From: Limnoperna fortunei
Taxonomy: Eukaryota; Mollusca; Bivalvia; Mytilida; Modiolidae
Reading direction: 5' to 3'
Assembly: GCA_944474755.1 (NCBI GenBank)
Contig: OX104118.1
Span: forward strand, 88,581,860-88,645,859
Length of the DNA: 64,000 bases
Of this stretch, positions 52,225-64,000 are shown in pieces. The notes beneath the pieces are model-generated. The model was not told where the DNA came from. It saw only the letters and a list, made by a program, of their open reading frames with translations, and did no database searches. Each line of letters opens with the position of its first letter. Within the stretch, counting starts at the first letter, position 1. The position numbers and the translations under genes were made by a program.

Positions 52225-52530
52225 AATTATAAACAGTAAGAAGGTCAAGGCCAAGGTATAACATACATAGTAAGAAGGTCAAGGTCTTTCATCAAGACAT
52301 AACATACAAATTGTAAATAGTAAGAAGGTCAAGGTCTTTCATCAAGACATAACATACAAATTGTAGATAGTAAGAAGGTCATCAAGACATACAAATTGTA
52401 GACAGTTAGAAGGTCAAGGTCTTTCATCAAGACATACAAATTGTAGACAGTTAGAAGGTCAAGGTCTTTCATCAAGACATACAAATTGTAGACAGTTAGA
52501 AGGTCAAGGTCTTTCATCAAGACATAACAT
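52225..52530 (+). repeat. tandem repeat in the CEP290 3' UTR
   Basis: About six imperfect copies of a 45-60-bp unit containing AAGAAGGTCAAGGTCTTTCA and ACATACAAATTGTAGACAGT. If transcribed they would put a short repeat in the mRNA 3' UTR. Confidence 0.8.
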
Positions 52531-52756
52531 TCTAATTACAATGAGTCCCATGTCTCCTAAAACTATTTACTTGTTATTCCAATATTGTATGCCAAATATT
52601 ATGTTAAATTGGGTGTCAAATTAGAAAAATGTAATATTGATGTTTTTTATATGATAAATCTGTGATAGTGTTATATTATGTAAACAAAGTAGGTATTTAT
52701 TAATTCATTCCATCCAGACTTGTATTTTTCCGTCCATTATGTAGATTTCTGTTCTT

Positions 52757-52762
52757 AATAAA
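52757..52762 (+). other. CEP290: candidate polyadenylation signal AATAAA
   Basis: AATAAATAAG lies about 700 nt after the stop. It is the first canonical hexamer downstream of the coding end. Another occurs at 53047-53052. Confidence 0.5.
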
Positions 52763-52785
52763 TAAGAATTCACAAATGAACATAT

Positions 52786-53230
52786 GTCATTTTTCTGGAT
52801 ATTAATGGCTTGTATGGAGTTGTGTACAAGTCCAAGTCCTATCAATTCTAATATTATGAATATAGGCTCGTCCTAAATGCAAGCATCACACATTTTATGG
52901 TTCATGACGTTTCTTCTGAGCACACTAACAGTGCTTCATTCCTGTGGTGACATGATGTCTTTCTCTTATGCATTTGTGACATCACATAAATGTCAGCATT
53001 TCAAGAATGCAAAAATGTTGTCTGACATTTTTGTTGCAATTTAAAAAATAAACACTTACATTTATCAATTTCAAATTTATTTTTTCAGTCTTCTTTTAAT
53101 TAATAGTGCTAAACTTCAAAATTTTCTTCTGATTGTTCAGCTACCATTTGGAATGGGTTTGTTCATATGGATCACATGACTTTGTTTTCACACACACATG
53201 TAATCATATAGCTTGCATCTGCTATGCTCG
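52786..53230. other. intergenic sequence, no feature recognised
   Basis: AT-rich sequence after the inferred poly-A site. It has an alternative AATAAA at 53047-53052 and no gene. Confidence 0.5.
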
Positions 53231-55190
53231 CTATTGTGACTAAAAATATCATTTCCTATTAAACTGATCACAATAAAAATGTCACTTCCTATTAAACTGA
53301 TCACAATTAAAATGTCACTTCCTTTTGAACTGATCACAATAAAAATGTCACTTCCTACTAAACTGATCACAATAAAAATATCACTTCCTATTAAACTGAT
53401 CACAATAAAAATGTCATTTCCTATTAAACTGATCACAAAAAAATATCACTTCCTATTAAACTGATCACAATAAAAATGTCACTTCCTATTAAACTGATCA
53501 CAATAAAAATGTCGCTTCCTATTAAACTGATCACAATAAAAATGTCATTTCCTATTAAACTGATCACAAAAAATATCACTTCCTATTAAACTGATCACAA
53601 TAAAAATGTCACTTCCTATTAAACTGATCACAATAAAAATGTCGCTTCCTATTAAACTGATCACAATAAAAATGTCACTTCCTATTAAACTGATCACAAT
53701 AAAAATGTCACTTCCTATTAAACTGATCACAATAAAAATATCACTTCTTATTAAACTGATCACAATAAAAATGTCACTTCCTATTAAACTGATCACAATA
53801 AAAATGTCGCTTCCTATTAAACTGATCACAATAAAAATGTCACTTCCTATTAAACTGATCACAATAAAAATGTCACTTCCTATTAAACTGATCACAATTA
53901 AAATGTCACTTACTATTAAACTGATCACAATAAAAATGTCACTTCCTATTAAACTGATCACAATTAAAATGTCACTTACTATTAAACTGATCACAATTAA
54001 AATGTCACTTCCCACTAAACTGATCACAATAAAAATGTCACTTCCTATTAAACTGATCACAATAAAAATGTCACTTACTACAAAACTGATCACAATAAAA
54101 ATGTCACTTACTACTAAACTGATCACAATTAAAATGTCACTTCCCACTAAACTGATCACAATAAAAATGTCACTTCCTATTAAACTGATCACAATAAAAA
54201 TGTCACTTACTACAAAACTGATCACAATAAAAATGTCACTTCCTATTAAACTGATCACAATAAAAATGTCACTTCCTATTAAACTGATCACAATAAAAAT
54301 GTCACTTCCTATTAAACTGATCACAATAAAAATGTCACTTCCTATTAAACTGATCACAATTAAAATGTCACTATTAAACTGATAACAATAAAAATGTCAC
54401 TTCCTATTAAACTGATCACAATAAAAATGTCACTTACTACAAAACTGATCACAATAAAAATGTCACTTACTACTAAACTGATCACAATTAAAATGTCACT
54501 TCCCACTAAACTGATCACAATAAAAATGTCACTTACTACTAAACTGATCACAATAAAAATGTCACTTCCTACTAAACTGATCACAATAAAAATGTCACTT
54601 CCTATTAAACTGATCACAATAAAAATGTCACTTCCTATTAAACTGATCACAATAAAAATGTCACTTCCTATTAAACTGATCACAATAAAAATGTCACTTC
54701 CTATTAAACTGATCACAATTAAAATGTCACTATTAAACTGATAACAATAAAAATGTCACTTCCTATTAAACTGATCACAATAAAAATGTCACTTCCTATT
54801 AAACTGATCACAATTAAAATGTCACTTCCTATTAAACTGATCACAATAAAAATGTCACTTCCTATTAAACTGATCACAATCAAAATGTCACTTCCTATTA
54901 AACTGATCACAATTAAAATGTCACTTACTATTAAACTGATCACAATAAAAATGTCACTTCCTATTAAACTGATCACAATAAAAATGTCACTTACTATTAA
55001 ACTGATCACAATTAAAATGTCACTATTAAACTGATCACAATAAAAATGTCACTTCCTATTAAACTGATCACAATAAAAATGTCACTTCCTATTAAACTGA
55101 TCACAATTAAAATGTCACTTCCTATTAAACTGATCACAATTAAAATGTCACTTCCTATTAAACTGATCACAATTAAAATGTCACTTCCAC
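53231..55190 (+). repeat. 33-bp minisatellite, about 59 copies
   Basis: The unit is GTCACTTCCTATTAAACTGA followed by TCACAATAAAAAT. Variants include TTACTACAAAAC, CCCACTAAAC and CAATTAAAAT. Short units (CACTATTAAACTG) at about 54368, 54727 and 55022 repeat every 295-360 bp, a sign of higher-order duplication. Long ORFs on both strands are due to the 11-codon period. Confidence 0.97.
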
Positions 55191-55567
55191 AGAAATGTTA
55201 TAGCAGTTTTTTTTTATAAATATATGGTTGTATACCTTCTGCAGCAGCCTGGATTGTTTTCAGAAAAAAAACCCATTAACATCTTCCCTTGTGAAAATGA
55301 TTGTATAAAACCTTGATGACATTTCATATGTCTGCTACCTAACTTTGAATTTGATGGCCTTCCCCACTAACAGATAGCTTGACCCACTAACAAAGATAGC
55401 TTGACCCACTAACAAAGATAGCTTGACCCACTGACCCACTAACAGAGATAGCTTGACCCACCAATCCACATGTCATTCACACATAAAGCGAACAAATTTT
55501 AAGCTAGAATTATGAATATGTATTCTATATTATATACACAATAATGCTCAGATATAGATTGTTGATG
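55191..55567. other. spacer between arrays, short repeat inside
   Basis: Unique AT-rich sequence with about four copies of TTGACCCACTAACAAAGATA (55378-55455). Confidence 0.6.
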
Positions 55568-58500
55568 AAGTTACAATTGAACCAATGTGGTCTTTCTATC
55601 ACATATTAAATAAGATCATTGTACTCCCAACTGGCAAGAGCCGAAAGTGAAGGAACAAAAACAAATCTGGATTCAGACAATGTGGTCTTACTATCACATA
55701 TTAAATAAGCTCATTGTACTCCCAACTGGCAAGAGACGAAAGTCAAGGAACAAAAACAAATCTGGATTCAGACAATGTGGTCTTACTATCACATATTAAA
55801 TAAGCTCATTGTACTCCCAACTGGTAAGAGCCGAAAGTCAAGGAATAAAAACAAATCTGGATTCAGACAATGTGGTCTTACCATTACATAATAAGCTCAT
55901 TGTACTCCCAACTGGCAAGAGCCGAAAGTCAAGGAACAAAAACAAATCTGGATTCAGACAATGTGGTATTACTATCACATATTAAATAAGCTCATTGTAC
56001 TCCCAACTGGCAAGAGCAGAAAGTCAAGGAACAAAAACAAATCTGGATTCAGACAATGTGGTCTTACTATCACATATTAAATAAGCTCATTGTACTCCCA
56101 ACTGCCAAGAGACGAAAGTCAAGGAGCAAAAACAAATCTGGATTCAGACAATGTGGTCTTACTATCACATATTAAATCAGCTAATTGTACTCCCAACTGG
56201 CAAGAGCAGAAAGTGAAGGGACAAAAACAAATCTGGATTCAGACAAAGTGGTCTTACTATCACATATTAAATAAACTCACTGTACTCCCAACTGGCAAGA
56301 GCCGAAAGTCAATGAACAAAAACAAATCTGGATTCAGACAATGTGGTCTTACTATCACATATTAAATAAGCTCGTTGTACTCCCAACTGACAAGAGCCGA
56401 AAGTCAAGGAACAAAAACAAAAGTGGTCTTACTATCACATATTAAATAAGATCACTGTACTTCCAACTGACAAGAGCAGAAAGTCAAGAAACAAAAACAA
56501 ATCTGGATTCAGACAATATGGTCTTACTATCACATATTAAATCAGCTCATTGTACTTCCAACTGGCAAGAGCCGAAAGTCAAGGAACGAAAACAAATCTG
56601 GATTCAGACAATGTGGTCTTACTATCACATATTAAATAAGCTCATTGTACTTCCAACTGGCAAGAGCAGAAAGTGAAGGGACAAAAACAAATCTGGATTC
56701 AGACAATGTGGTCTTACTATCACATATTAAATCAGCTCATTGTACTCCCAACTGGCAAGAGCCGAAAGTCAAGGAACAAAAACAAATCTGGATTCAGACA
56801 ATGTGGTCTTACTATCACATATTAAATCAGCTCATTGTACTCCCACCTGGCAAGAGCAGAAAGTGAAGGGACAAAAACAAATCTGGATTCAGACAATGTG
56901 GTCTTACTATCACATATTTAATCCGCTCATTGTACTTCCAACTGGCAAGAGCAGAAAGTGAAGAAACAAAAACAAATCTGGATTCAGACAATGTGGTCTT
57001 ACTATCACATATTAAATAAGCTCGTTGTACTTCTAACTGGCAAGAGCCGAAAGTCAAGAAACAAAAACAAATCTGGATTCAGACAATGTGGTCTTACTAT
57101 CACATATTAAATAAGCTCGTTGTACTTCCAACTGGCAAGAGCCGAAAGTCAAGAAACAAAAACAAATTTGGATTCAGACAATATGGTCTTACTATCACAT
57201 ATTAAATAAGCTCGTTGTACTCCCAGCTGGCAAGAGCCGAAAGTGAAGGGACAAAAACAAATCTGGGTTCAGACAATGTGGTCTTACTATCACATATTAA
57301 ATCAGCTCATTGTACTCCCAACTGGCAAGAGCCGAAAGTCAAGAAACAAAAACAAATCTGGATTCAGACAATGTGGTATTACTATCACATATTAAATAAG
57401 CTCGTTGTACTCCCAACTGACAAGAGACGAAAGTCAAGGAACAAAAACAAATCTGGATTCAGACAATGTGGTCTTACTATCACATATTAAATAAGCTCAT
57501 TGTACTCCCAACTGGCAAGAGCCGAAAGTGAAGGAACAAAAACAAATCTGGATTCAGACAATGTGGTCTTACTATCACATATTAAATAAGCTCGTTGTAC
57601 TCTCAACTGGCAAGAGCCGAAAGTCAAGAAACAAAAACGCACAAATTTGGATTCAGACAATATGGTCTTACTATCACATATTAAATAAGCTCGTTGTACC
57701 CAAACTGGCAAGAGCCGAAAGTGAAGGGACAAAAACAAATCTGGATTCAGACAATGTGGTCTTACTATCACATATTAAATCAGCTCATTGTACTCCCAAC
57801 TGGCAAGAGCCGAAAGTTAAGAAACAAAAACAAATCTGGATTCAGACAATATGGTCTTACTATCACATATTAAATCAGCTCATTGTACTCCCAACTGGCA
57901 AGAGCCGAAAGTCAAGAACAAAAACAAATCTGGATTCAGACAACATGGTCTTACTATCACGTATTAAATTAGCTCATTGTACTCCCAACTGGCAAGAGCC
58001 GAAAGTCAAGAACCAAAAACAAATCTGGATTCAGACAATGTGGTATTACTATCACATATTAAATAAGCTCGTTGTACTCCCAACTGACAAGAGACGAAAG
58101 TCAAGGAACAAAAACAAATCTGGATTCAGACAATGTGGTCTTACTATCACATATTAAATAAGCTCATTGTACTCCCAACTGGCAAGAGCCAAAAGTCAAC
58201 GGACAATTACAAATCTGGATTCAGACAATGTGGTCTTACTATCACATATTAAATAAGCTCATTGTACTCCCAAATGGCAAGAGCCGAAAGTGAACGGACA
58301 ATTACAAATCTGGATTCAGACAATGTGGTCTTACTATCACATATTAAATCAGCTCATTGTACTTCCAACTGGCAAAAGCCGAAAGTGAAGGAACAAAAAC
58401 AAATCTGGATTCAGACAACGTGGTCTTACTATCACAATATTAAATAAGCTCATTGTACTCCCAACTGGCAAGAACCAAGGGACAAAACAAATCTGGATTC

Positions 58501-60115
58501 AGACAACGTGGTCTTACTATCACAATATTAATTAAGCTCATTGTACTCCCAACTGGCAAGAACCAAGGGACAAAACAAATCTGGATTCAGACAATGTGGT
58601 CTTACTATCACATATTAAATCAGCTCATTGTACTCCCAACTGGCAAGAGCCAAAAGTCAAGGGACAAAAACAAATCTGGATTCAGACAACGTGGTCTTAC
58701 TATCACAATATTAAATCAGCTCATTGTACTCCCAACTGGCAAGAGCCGAAAGTCAAGGAACAAAAATAAATCTGGATTCAGACAATGTGGTCCTACTATC
58801 ACAATATTAAATAAGCTCATTGTACTCCCAACTGGCAAGAGCCGAAAGTCAAGGAACAAAAATAAATCTGGATTCAGAAAATGTGGTCTTACTATCACAA
58901 TATTAAATAAGCTCATTGTACTCCCAACTGGCAAGAGCCGAAAGTCAAGAACCAAAAACAAATCTGGATTCAGACAATGTGGTATTACTATCACATATTA
59001 AATAAGCTCGTTGTACTCCCAACTGACAAGAGACGAAAGTCAAGGAACAAAAACAAATCTGGATTCAGACAATGTGGTCTTACTATCACATATTAAATAA
59101 GCTCATTGTACTCCCAACTGGCAAGAGCCAAAAGTCAACGGACAATTACAAATCTGGATTCAGACAATGTGGTCTTACTATCACATATTAAATAAGCTCA
59201 TTGTACTCCCAAATGGCAAGAGCCGAAAGTGAACGGACAATTACAAATCTGGATTCAGACAATGTGGTCTTACTATCACATATTAAATCAGCTCATTGTA
59301 CTCCCAACTGGCAAGAGCCAAAAGTCAAGGGACAAAAACAAATCTGGATTCAGACAACGTGGTCTTACTATCACAATATTAAATCAGCTCATTGTACTCC
59401 CAACTGGCAAGAGCCGAAAGTCAAGGAACAAAAATAAATCTGGATTCAGAAAATGTGGTCTTACTATCACAATATTAAATAAGCTCATTGTACTCCCAAC
59501 TGGCAAGAGCCAAAAGTCAAGGGACAAAATCAAATCTGGACTCAGACAATGTGGTCTTACTATCACATATTAAATCAGCTCATTGTACTCCCAACTGGCA
59601 AGAGCCAAAAGTCAAGGGACAAAATCAAATCTGGACTCAGACAATGTGGTCTTACTATCACATATTAAATCAGCTCATTGTACTCCCAACTGGCAAGAGC
59701 CGAAAGTTAAGAAACAAAAACAAATCTGGATTCAGACAATATGGTCTTACTATCACATATTAAATCATCTCATTGTACTCCCAACTGGCAAGAGCCGAAA
59801 GTGAAGGGACAAAAACAAATCTGGATTCAGACAATGTGGTCTTACTATCACATATTAAATAAGCTCGTTGTACTTCCAACTGGCAAGAGCCGAAAGTGAA
59901 GAAACAAAAACAAATCTGGATTCAGACAACATGGTATTACTATCACATATTAAATAAGCTCGTTGTACTCCCAACTGACAAGAGACGAAAGTCAAGGAAC
60001 AAAAACAAATCTGGATTCAGACAATGTGGTCTTACTATCACATATTAAATCAGCTCACTGTACTTCTAACTGGCAAGAGCCGAAAGTGAAGGGACAAAAA
60101 CAAATCTGGGTTCAG
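55568..60115 (+). repeat. 95-bp minisatellite, about 48 copies
   Basis: The unit is GTGGTCTTACTATCACATAT, TAAATAAGCTCATTGTACTC, CCAACTGGCAAGAGCCGAAA, GTCAAGGAACAAAAACAAAT, CTGGATTCAGACAAT. Blocks of several units recur, for example 58040-58330 and 58977-59270, showing higher-order duplication. Confidence 0.97.
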
Positions 60116-60154
60116 ACAAACAACACAACAAGAAACAAAAACACAAAAACATAA

Positions 60155-62195
60155 GAGAGTACCACGTACCCAATAACAGCCATGGGTGCACTCCATGTAT
60201 ACTCCAGAGTACCACGTACCCAATAACAGCCATGGGTGCACTCCATGTATACTCCAGAGTACCACGTACCCAATAACAGCCATGTGTGCACTCCATGTAT
60301 ACTCCAGAGTACCACGTACCCAATAACAGCCATGGGTGCTCTCCATGTATACTCCAGAGTACCACGTACCCAATAACAGCCATGAGTGCACTCCATATAT
60401 ACTCCAGAGTACCACGTACCCAATAACAGCCATGAGTGCACTCCATGTATACTCCAGAGTACCACGTACCCAATAACAGCCATGGGTGCACTCCATGTAT
60501 ACTCCAGAGTACCACGTACCCAATAACAGTCATGGGTGCACTCCATGTTTGCTCCAGAGTACCACGTACCCAATAACAGCCATGAGTGCACTCCATATAT
60601 ACTCCAGAGTACCACGTACCCAATAACAGCCATGTGTGAACTCCATGTATACTCCAGAGTACCACGTACCCAATAACAGCCATGGGTGCACTCCATGTAT
60701 ACTCCAGAGTACCACGTACCCAATAACAGCCATGGGTGCACTTCATGTATACTCCAGAGTACCACGTACCCAATAACAGCCATGGGTACACTCCATGTAT
60801 ACTCCAGAGTACCAGGTACCCAATAACAGCCATGGGTGCACTCCATGTATACTCCAGAGTACCACGTACCCAATAACAGCCATGGGTGCACTCCCTGTAT
60901 ACTCCAGAGTACCACGTACCCAATAACAGCCATGTGTGCACTCCATGTATACTCCAGAGTACCACGTACCCAATAACAGCCATGGGTGCACTCCATGTAT
61001 ACTCCAGAGTACCACGTACCCAATAACAGCCATGGGTGCACTCCATGTATACTCCAGAGTATCACGTACCCCATAACAGCCATGGGTGCACTCCATGTAT
61101 ACTCCAGAGTACCACGTACCCAATAACAGCCATGGGTGCACTCCATGTATACTCCAGAGTACCACGTACCCAATAACAGCCATGAGTGCACTCCATGTAT
61201 ACTCCAGAGTACCACGTACCCAATAACAGCCATGGGTGCACTCCAAGTATACTCCAGAGTACCACGTACCCAATAACACCCATGGGTGCACTCCATGTAT
61301 ACTCCAGAGTACCACGTACCAAATAACAGCCATGGGTGCACTCCATGTATACTCCAGAGTACCACGTACCCAATAACAGCCATGGGTGCACTCCATGTAT
61401 ACTCCAGAGTACCACGTACCCAATAACAGCCATGGACGCACTCCATGTATACTCCAGAGTACCACGTATCCAATAACAGCCATGAGTGCACTCCATATAT
61501 ACTCCAGAGTACCACGTACCCAATAACAGCCATGAGTGCACTCCATATATACTCCAGAGTACCACGTACCCAATAACAGCCATGGGTGCACTCCATGTAT
61601 ACTCCAGAGTACCACGTACCCAATAACAGCCATGGGTGCACTCCATGTTTGCTCCAGAGTACCACGTACCCAATAACAGCCATGAGTGCACTCCATGTAT
61701 ACTCCAGAGTACCACGTACCCAATAACAGCCATGTGTGCACTCCATGTATACTCCAGAGTACCACGTACCCAATAACAGCCATGGGTGCACTCCATGTAT
61801 ACTCCAGAGTACCACGTACCCAATAACAGCCATGGGTGCACTTCATGTATACTCCAGAGTACCACGTACCCAATAACAGCCATGGGTGCACTCCATGTAT
61901 ACTCCAGAGTACCACGTACCCAATAACAGCCATGGGTGCACTCCATGTATACTCCAGAGTACCACGTACCCAATAACAGCCATGGGTGCACTCCATGTAT
62001 ACTCCAGAGTACCACGTACTCAATAACAGCCATGGGTGCACTCCATGTATACTCCAGAGTACCACGTACCCAATAACAGCCATGGGTGCACTCCATGTAT
62101 ACTCCAGAGTACCAGGTACCCAATAACAGCCATGGGTGCACTCCATGTATACTCCAGAGTACCACGTACCCAATAAAAGCCATGGGTGCACTCAG
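60155..62195 (+). repeat. 50-bp minisatellite, about 41 copies
   Basis: The unit is GAGTACCACGTACCCAATAA followed by CAGCCATGGGTGCACTCCAT and GTATACTCCA. The spacing is almost invariant, so 50-bp steps hold across 2 kb with substitutions only. It abuts the 95-bp array through a 40-bp A/C-rich joint. The minus strand is open in three frames by chance. Confidence 0.98.
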
Positions 62196-62496
62196 GTGCA
62201 TGTATACTCTATGAAGTGTAAATATAATGGGATAGTTCATCGACTGTAAACATATTTATGGTTCTGAAACCAAAGATATACATGTAAGTAAAACATACAC
62301 AAGTAAATATGAATAGATACAGTAATAAGGCAGAAGTCATAGATTATCTGATGATGACAGGGGACCAGTAATAAGGTAGAAGTCACAGAGTGTCTGATTA
62401 TGACAGGGAACCAGTAATAAGGTAGAAGTCATAGATTGTCTGATTATGACAGGGAACAGATGAATGTTTTATGCTTAAGTGTAACTAAATAAGCAA

Positions 62497-62497
<1 letters not shown>
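62196..62497. repeat. spacer with a three-copy 45-bp repeat
   Basis: CAGTAATAAGGTAGAAGTCA followed by TAGATTGTCTGATTATGACA and GGGAAC occurs three times (62320-62460). The rest is unique. Confidence 0.75.

Positions 62498-62544
<47 letters not shown>
62498..62544 (+). repeat. (ATT)n microsatellite
   Basis: About 15 uninterrupted ATT units. Confidence 0.97.
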
Positions 62545-62667
62545 TACAGCATTTATTTAGCGCATATCTAATAACATAACTCTATGCGCTTTACAAAAAA
62601 AAATCAAAATCATACAAAGACAGATCAATTATATGAAAATAGAATAAAAATCTTAAGAATAAACAAC
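62545..62667. mobile_element. left part of an interspersed repeat (TATGCGCTTTACA)
   Basis: TTACAGCATTTATTTAGCGC and TCTATGCGCTTTACAAAAAA are words I associate with a dispersed repeat of marine invertebrates. What looks like its other half resumes at 63706, so the two arrays between may lie inside it. Confidence 0.45.
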
Positions 62668-63080
62668 ACATTATCACAGTATACACACATTATCACAGTA
62701 TATACACATTATCACAGTATACACACATTATCACAGTATACACACATTATCACAGTATACACACATTATCACAGTATACACACATTATCACAGTATACAC
62801 ACATTATCACAGTATACACACATTATCACAGTATACACACATTATCACAGTATACACACATTATCACAGTATACACACATTATCACAGTATACACACATT
62901 ATCACAGTATACACACATTATCACAGTATACACACATTATCACAGTATACACACATTATCACAGTATACACACATTATCACAGTATACACACATTATCAC
63001 AGTATACACACATTATCACAGTATACACACATTATCACAGTATACACATTATCACAGTATACACACATTATCACAGTATA
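62668..63080 (+). repeat. 19-bp tandem repeat, about 21 copies
   Basis: CACATTATCACAGTATACA repeated almost perfectly. It opens a 173-codon frame that is not a gene. Confidence 0.97.
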
Positions 63081-63705
63081 TACATATTATCTTATTACAA
63101 TGTAGGAAAACTCATAATAGTAACTAATCACAGTATATACATATTATCTAACTACAATGTAGGAAAACTCATAATAGTAACTAATCACAGTATATACACA
63201 TTATCTTATTACAATGTAGGAAAACTCATAATAGTAACTAATCACAGTATATACATATTATCTTACTACAATGTAGGAAAACTCATAATAGTAACTAATC
63301 ACAGTATACACACATTATCTTATTACAATGTAGGAAAACTCATAATAGTAACTAATCACAGTATACACACATTATCTTATTACAATGTAGGAAAACTCAT
63401 AATAGTAACTAATCACAGTATATACATATTATCTTATTACAATGTAGGAAAACTCATAATAGTAACTAATCACAGTATACACACATTATCTTATTACAAT
63501 GTAGGAAAACTCATAATAGTAACTAATCACAGTATATACATATTATCTTATTACAATGTAGGAAAACTCATAATAGTAACTAATCACAGTATACACACAT
63601 TATCTTATTACAATGTAGGAAAACTCATAATAGTAACTAATCACAGTATATACATATTATCTTATTACAATGTAGGAAAACTCATAATAGTAACTAATCA
63701 CAGTA
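63081..63705 (+). repeat. 57-bp tandem repeat containing the 19-bp unit, about 11 copies
   Basis: CACAGTATATACATATTATC followed by TTATTACAATGTAGGAAAAC and TCATAATAGTAACTAAT. The first 19 bp is the unit of the preceding array (with TATACACACATTAT variants); the other 38 bp are diverged. Confidence 0.95.
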
Positions 63706-64000
63706 TATTGAATTTAATCACAGTATGCTAGTTTAAAAAGATAGGTTTTGAGATGTTTTTTAAAGGCTGGTAAGGAGTGTTCATTTCTCAGGTGTGTTGG
63801 TAGTCCATTCCACAAGCTGCCTGCAGCTTTGTCGAAACGACGCCCTCCGTAAGTGTTTGTGCTCACCTTCGGTATAACCAGGAGGTTTTCATTCTCGGCA
63901 CGTTACAGGACTGTCACCAAATCACCATATATCAGAGAAATATTTCCAAAGACATGTAACAGAAATGTCCCCAATGAACCCCAAAGAGGCACATATCACA
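63706..64000. mobile_element. right part of an interspersed repeat, runs off the window
   Basis: AAAAGATAGGTTTTGAGATG, TTTTTTAAAGGCTGGTAAGG and TTGGTAGTCCATTCCACAAG have the wording of a repeat I have seen dispersed in marine invertebrate DNA with a GCGCTTTACA partner. No ORF; assignment is from memory of the motif only. Confidence 0.4.

Larger units (their letters stand above)
52060..52785 (+). other. CEP290: CEP290 3' UTR (inferred)
   Basis: The sequence between the stop codon and the first AATAAA cluster is AT-rich with no ORF, except for a shadow ORF of the small repeat inside it. The cleavage site cannot be fixed from sequence; a second AATAAA at 53047 would allow a longer UTR. Confidence 0.6.

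Noticed and set aside
53545..55034. Paired ORFs on both strands with 11-residue repeats
   Set aside because: Shadow of the 33-bp array, open on both strands, and they end wherever a short unit shifts the frame.
55600..60154. Many 60-210-codon ORFs
   Set aside because: All are pieces of the 95-bp tandem repeat in changing frames, with no unique protein segment.
60050..62240. Minus-strand ORFs of 326-573 codons
   Set aside because: The 50-bp unit read three times gives a 50-residue period. Three overlapping frames are open together, as expected for a stop-poor repeat rather than a gene.
62584..63105. 173-codon ORF of YTHYHSIHTLSQ-type repeats
   Set aside because: It is the 19-bp repeat read in three frames in turn.

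Overview
This window is eukaryotic, intron-rich DNA, most likely from a bivalve mollusc. The evidence is GT-AG introns, tRNA-derived SINE pieces with the 3' end GTGGCGTTAAAAC, repeats opening with AGCTCACCTGACCCGAAGGGTC and GTCTCGCCTGC that I associate with bivalve genomes, and AT-rich introns. The species call is inference.

One gene is present: the 3' part of CEP290 (centrosomal/ciliary transition-zone protein), plus strand, in 20 exons from 1407 to 52059. I joined the exons by reading splice sites and frame. They total 3090 nt (1029 residues plus stop) with consistent phases across all 19 junctions. The protein matches the roughly 1000-residue C-terminal part of vertebrate CEP290 throughout, including RAPTTTM-NLVERLK-QLALKEKQ, IRWEE-KKWQ, TRMYE-KLK-LETD-AKK and FFEEIEDLK-NY. 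The 5' exons lie upstream of the window. Coding sequence is only about 6% of the gene span seen here.

The rest is dominated by tandem repeats, roughly 60% of the window by my boundaries. Large arrays are 1869-8238 (47-bp unit), 9129-12665 (42 bp), 16101-18812 (49 bp) and 43015-50132 (37 bp), all in introns. Downstream of the gene lie 53231-55190 (33 bp), 55568-60115 (95 bp), 60155-62195 (50 bp) and 62668-63705 (19 and 57 bp). No second gene is visible after 52785; all long ORFs there are repeat artefacts.

The most striking pattern is that many intronic arrays begin inside the preceding exon. The repeated unit carries the last 8-51 nt of the exon plus its 5' splice site (donors of exons 2, 3, 5, 8, 10, 12, 15 and 16). 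Two others duplicate an acceptor with the first nucleotides of the exon (exons 5 and 6). The gene thus carries long ladders of copied splice sites next to the real ones.

Transposable elements sit between and inside the arrays. They include a pogo-like MITE in a TA inside the 50-bp array, two copies of a long-TIR element with a 9-bp target duplication inside the 47-bp array, several foldback elements, SINE pieces, and a non-LTR retrotransposon that has lost its reverse-transcriptase core.
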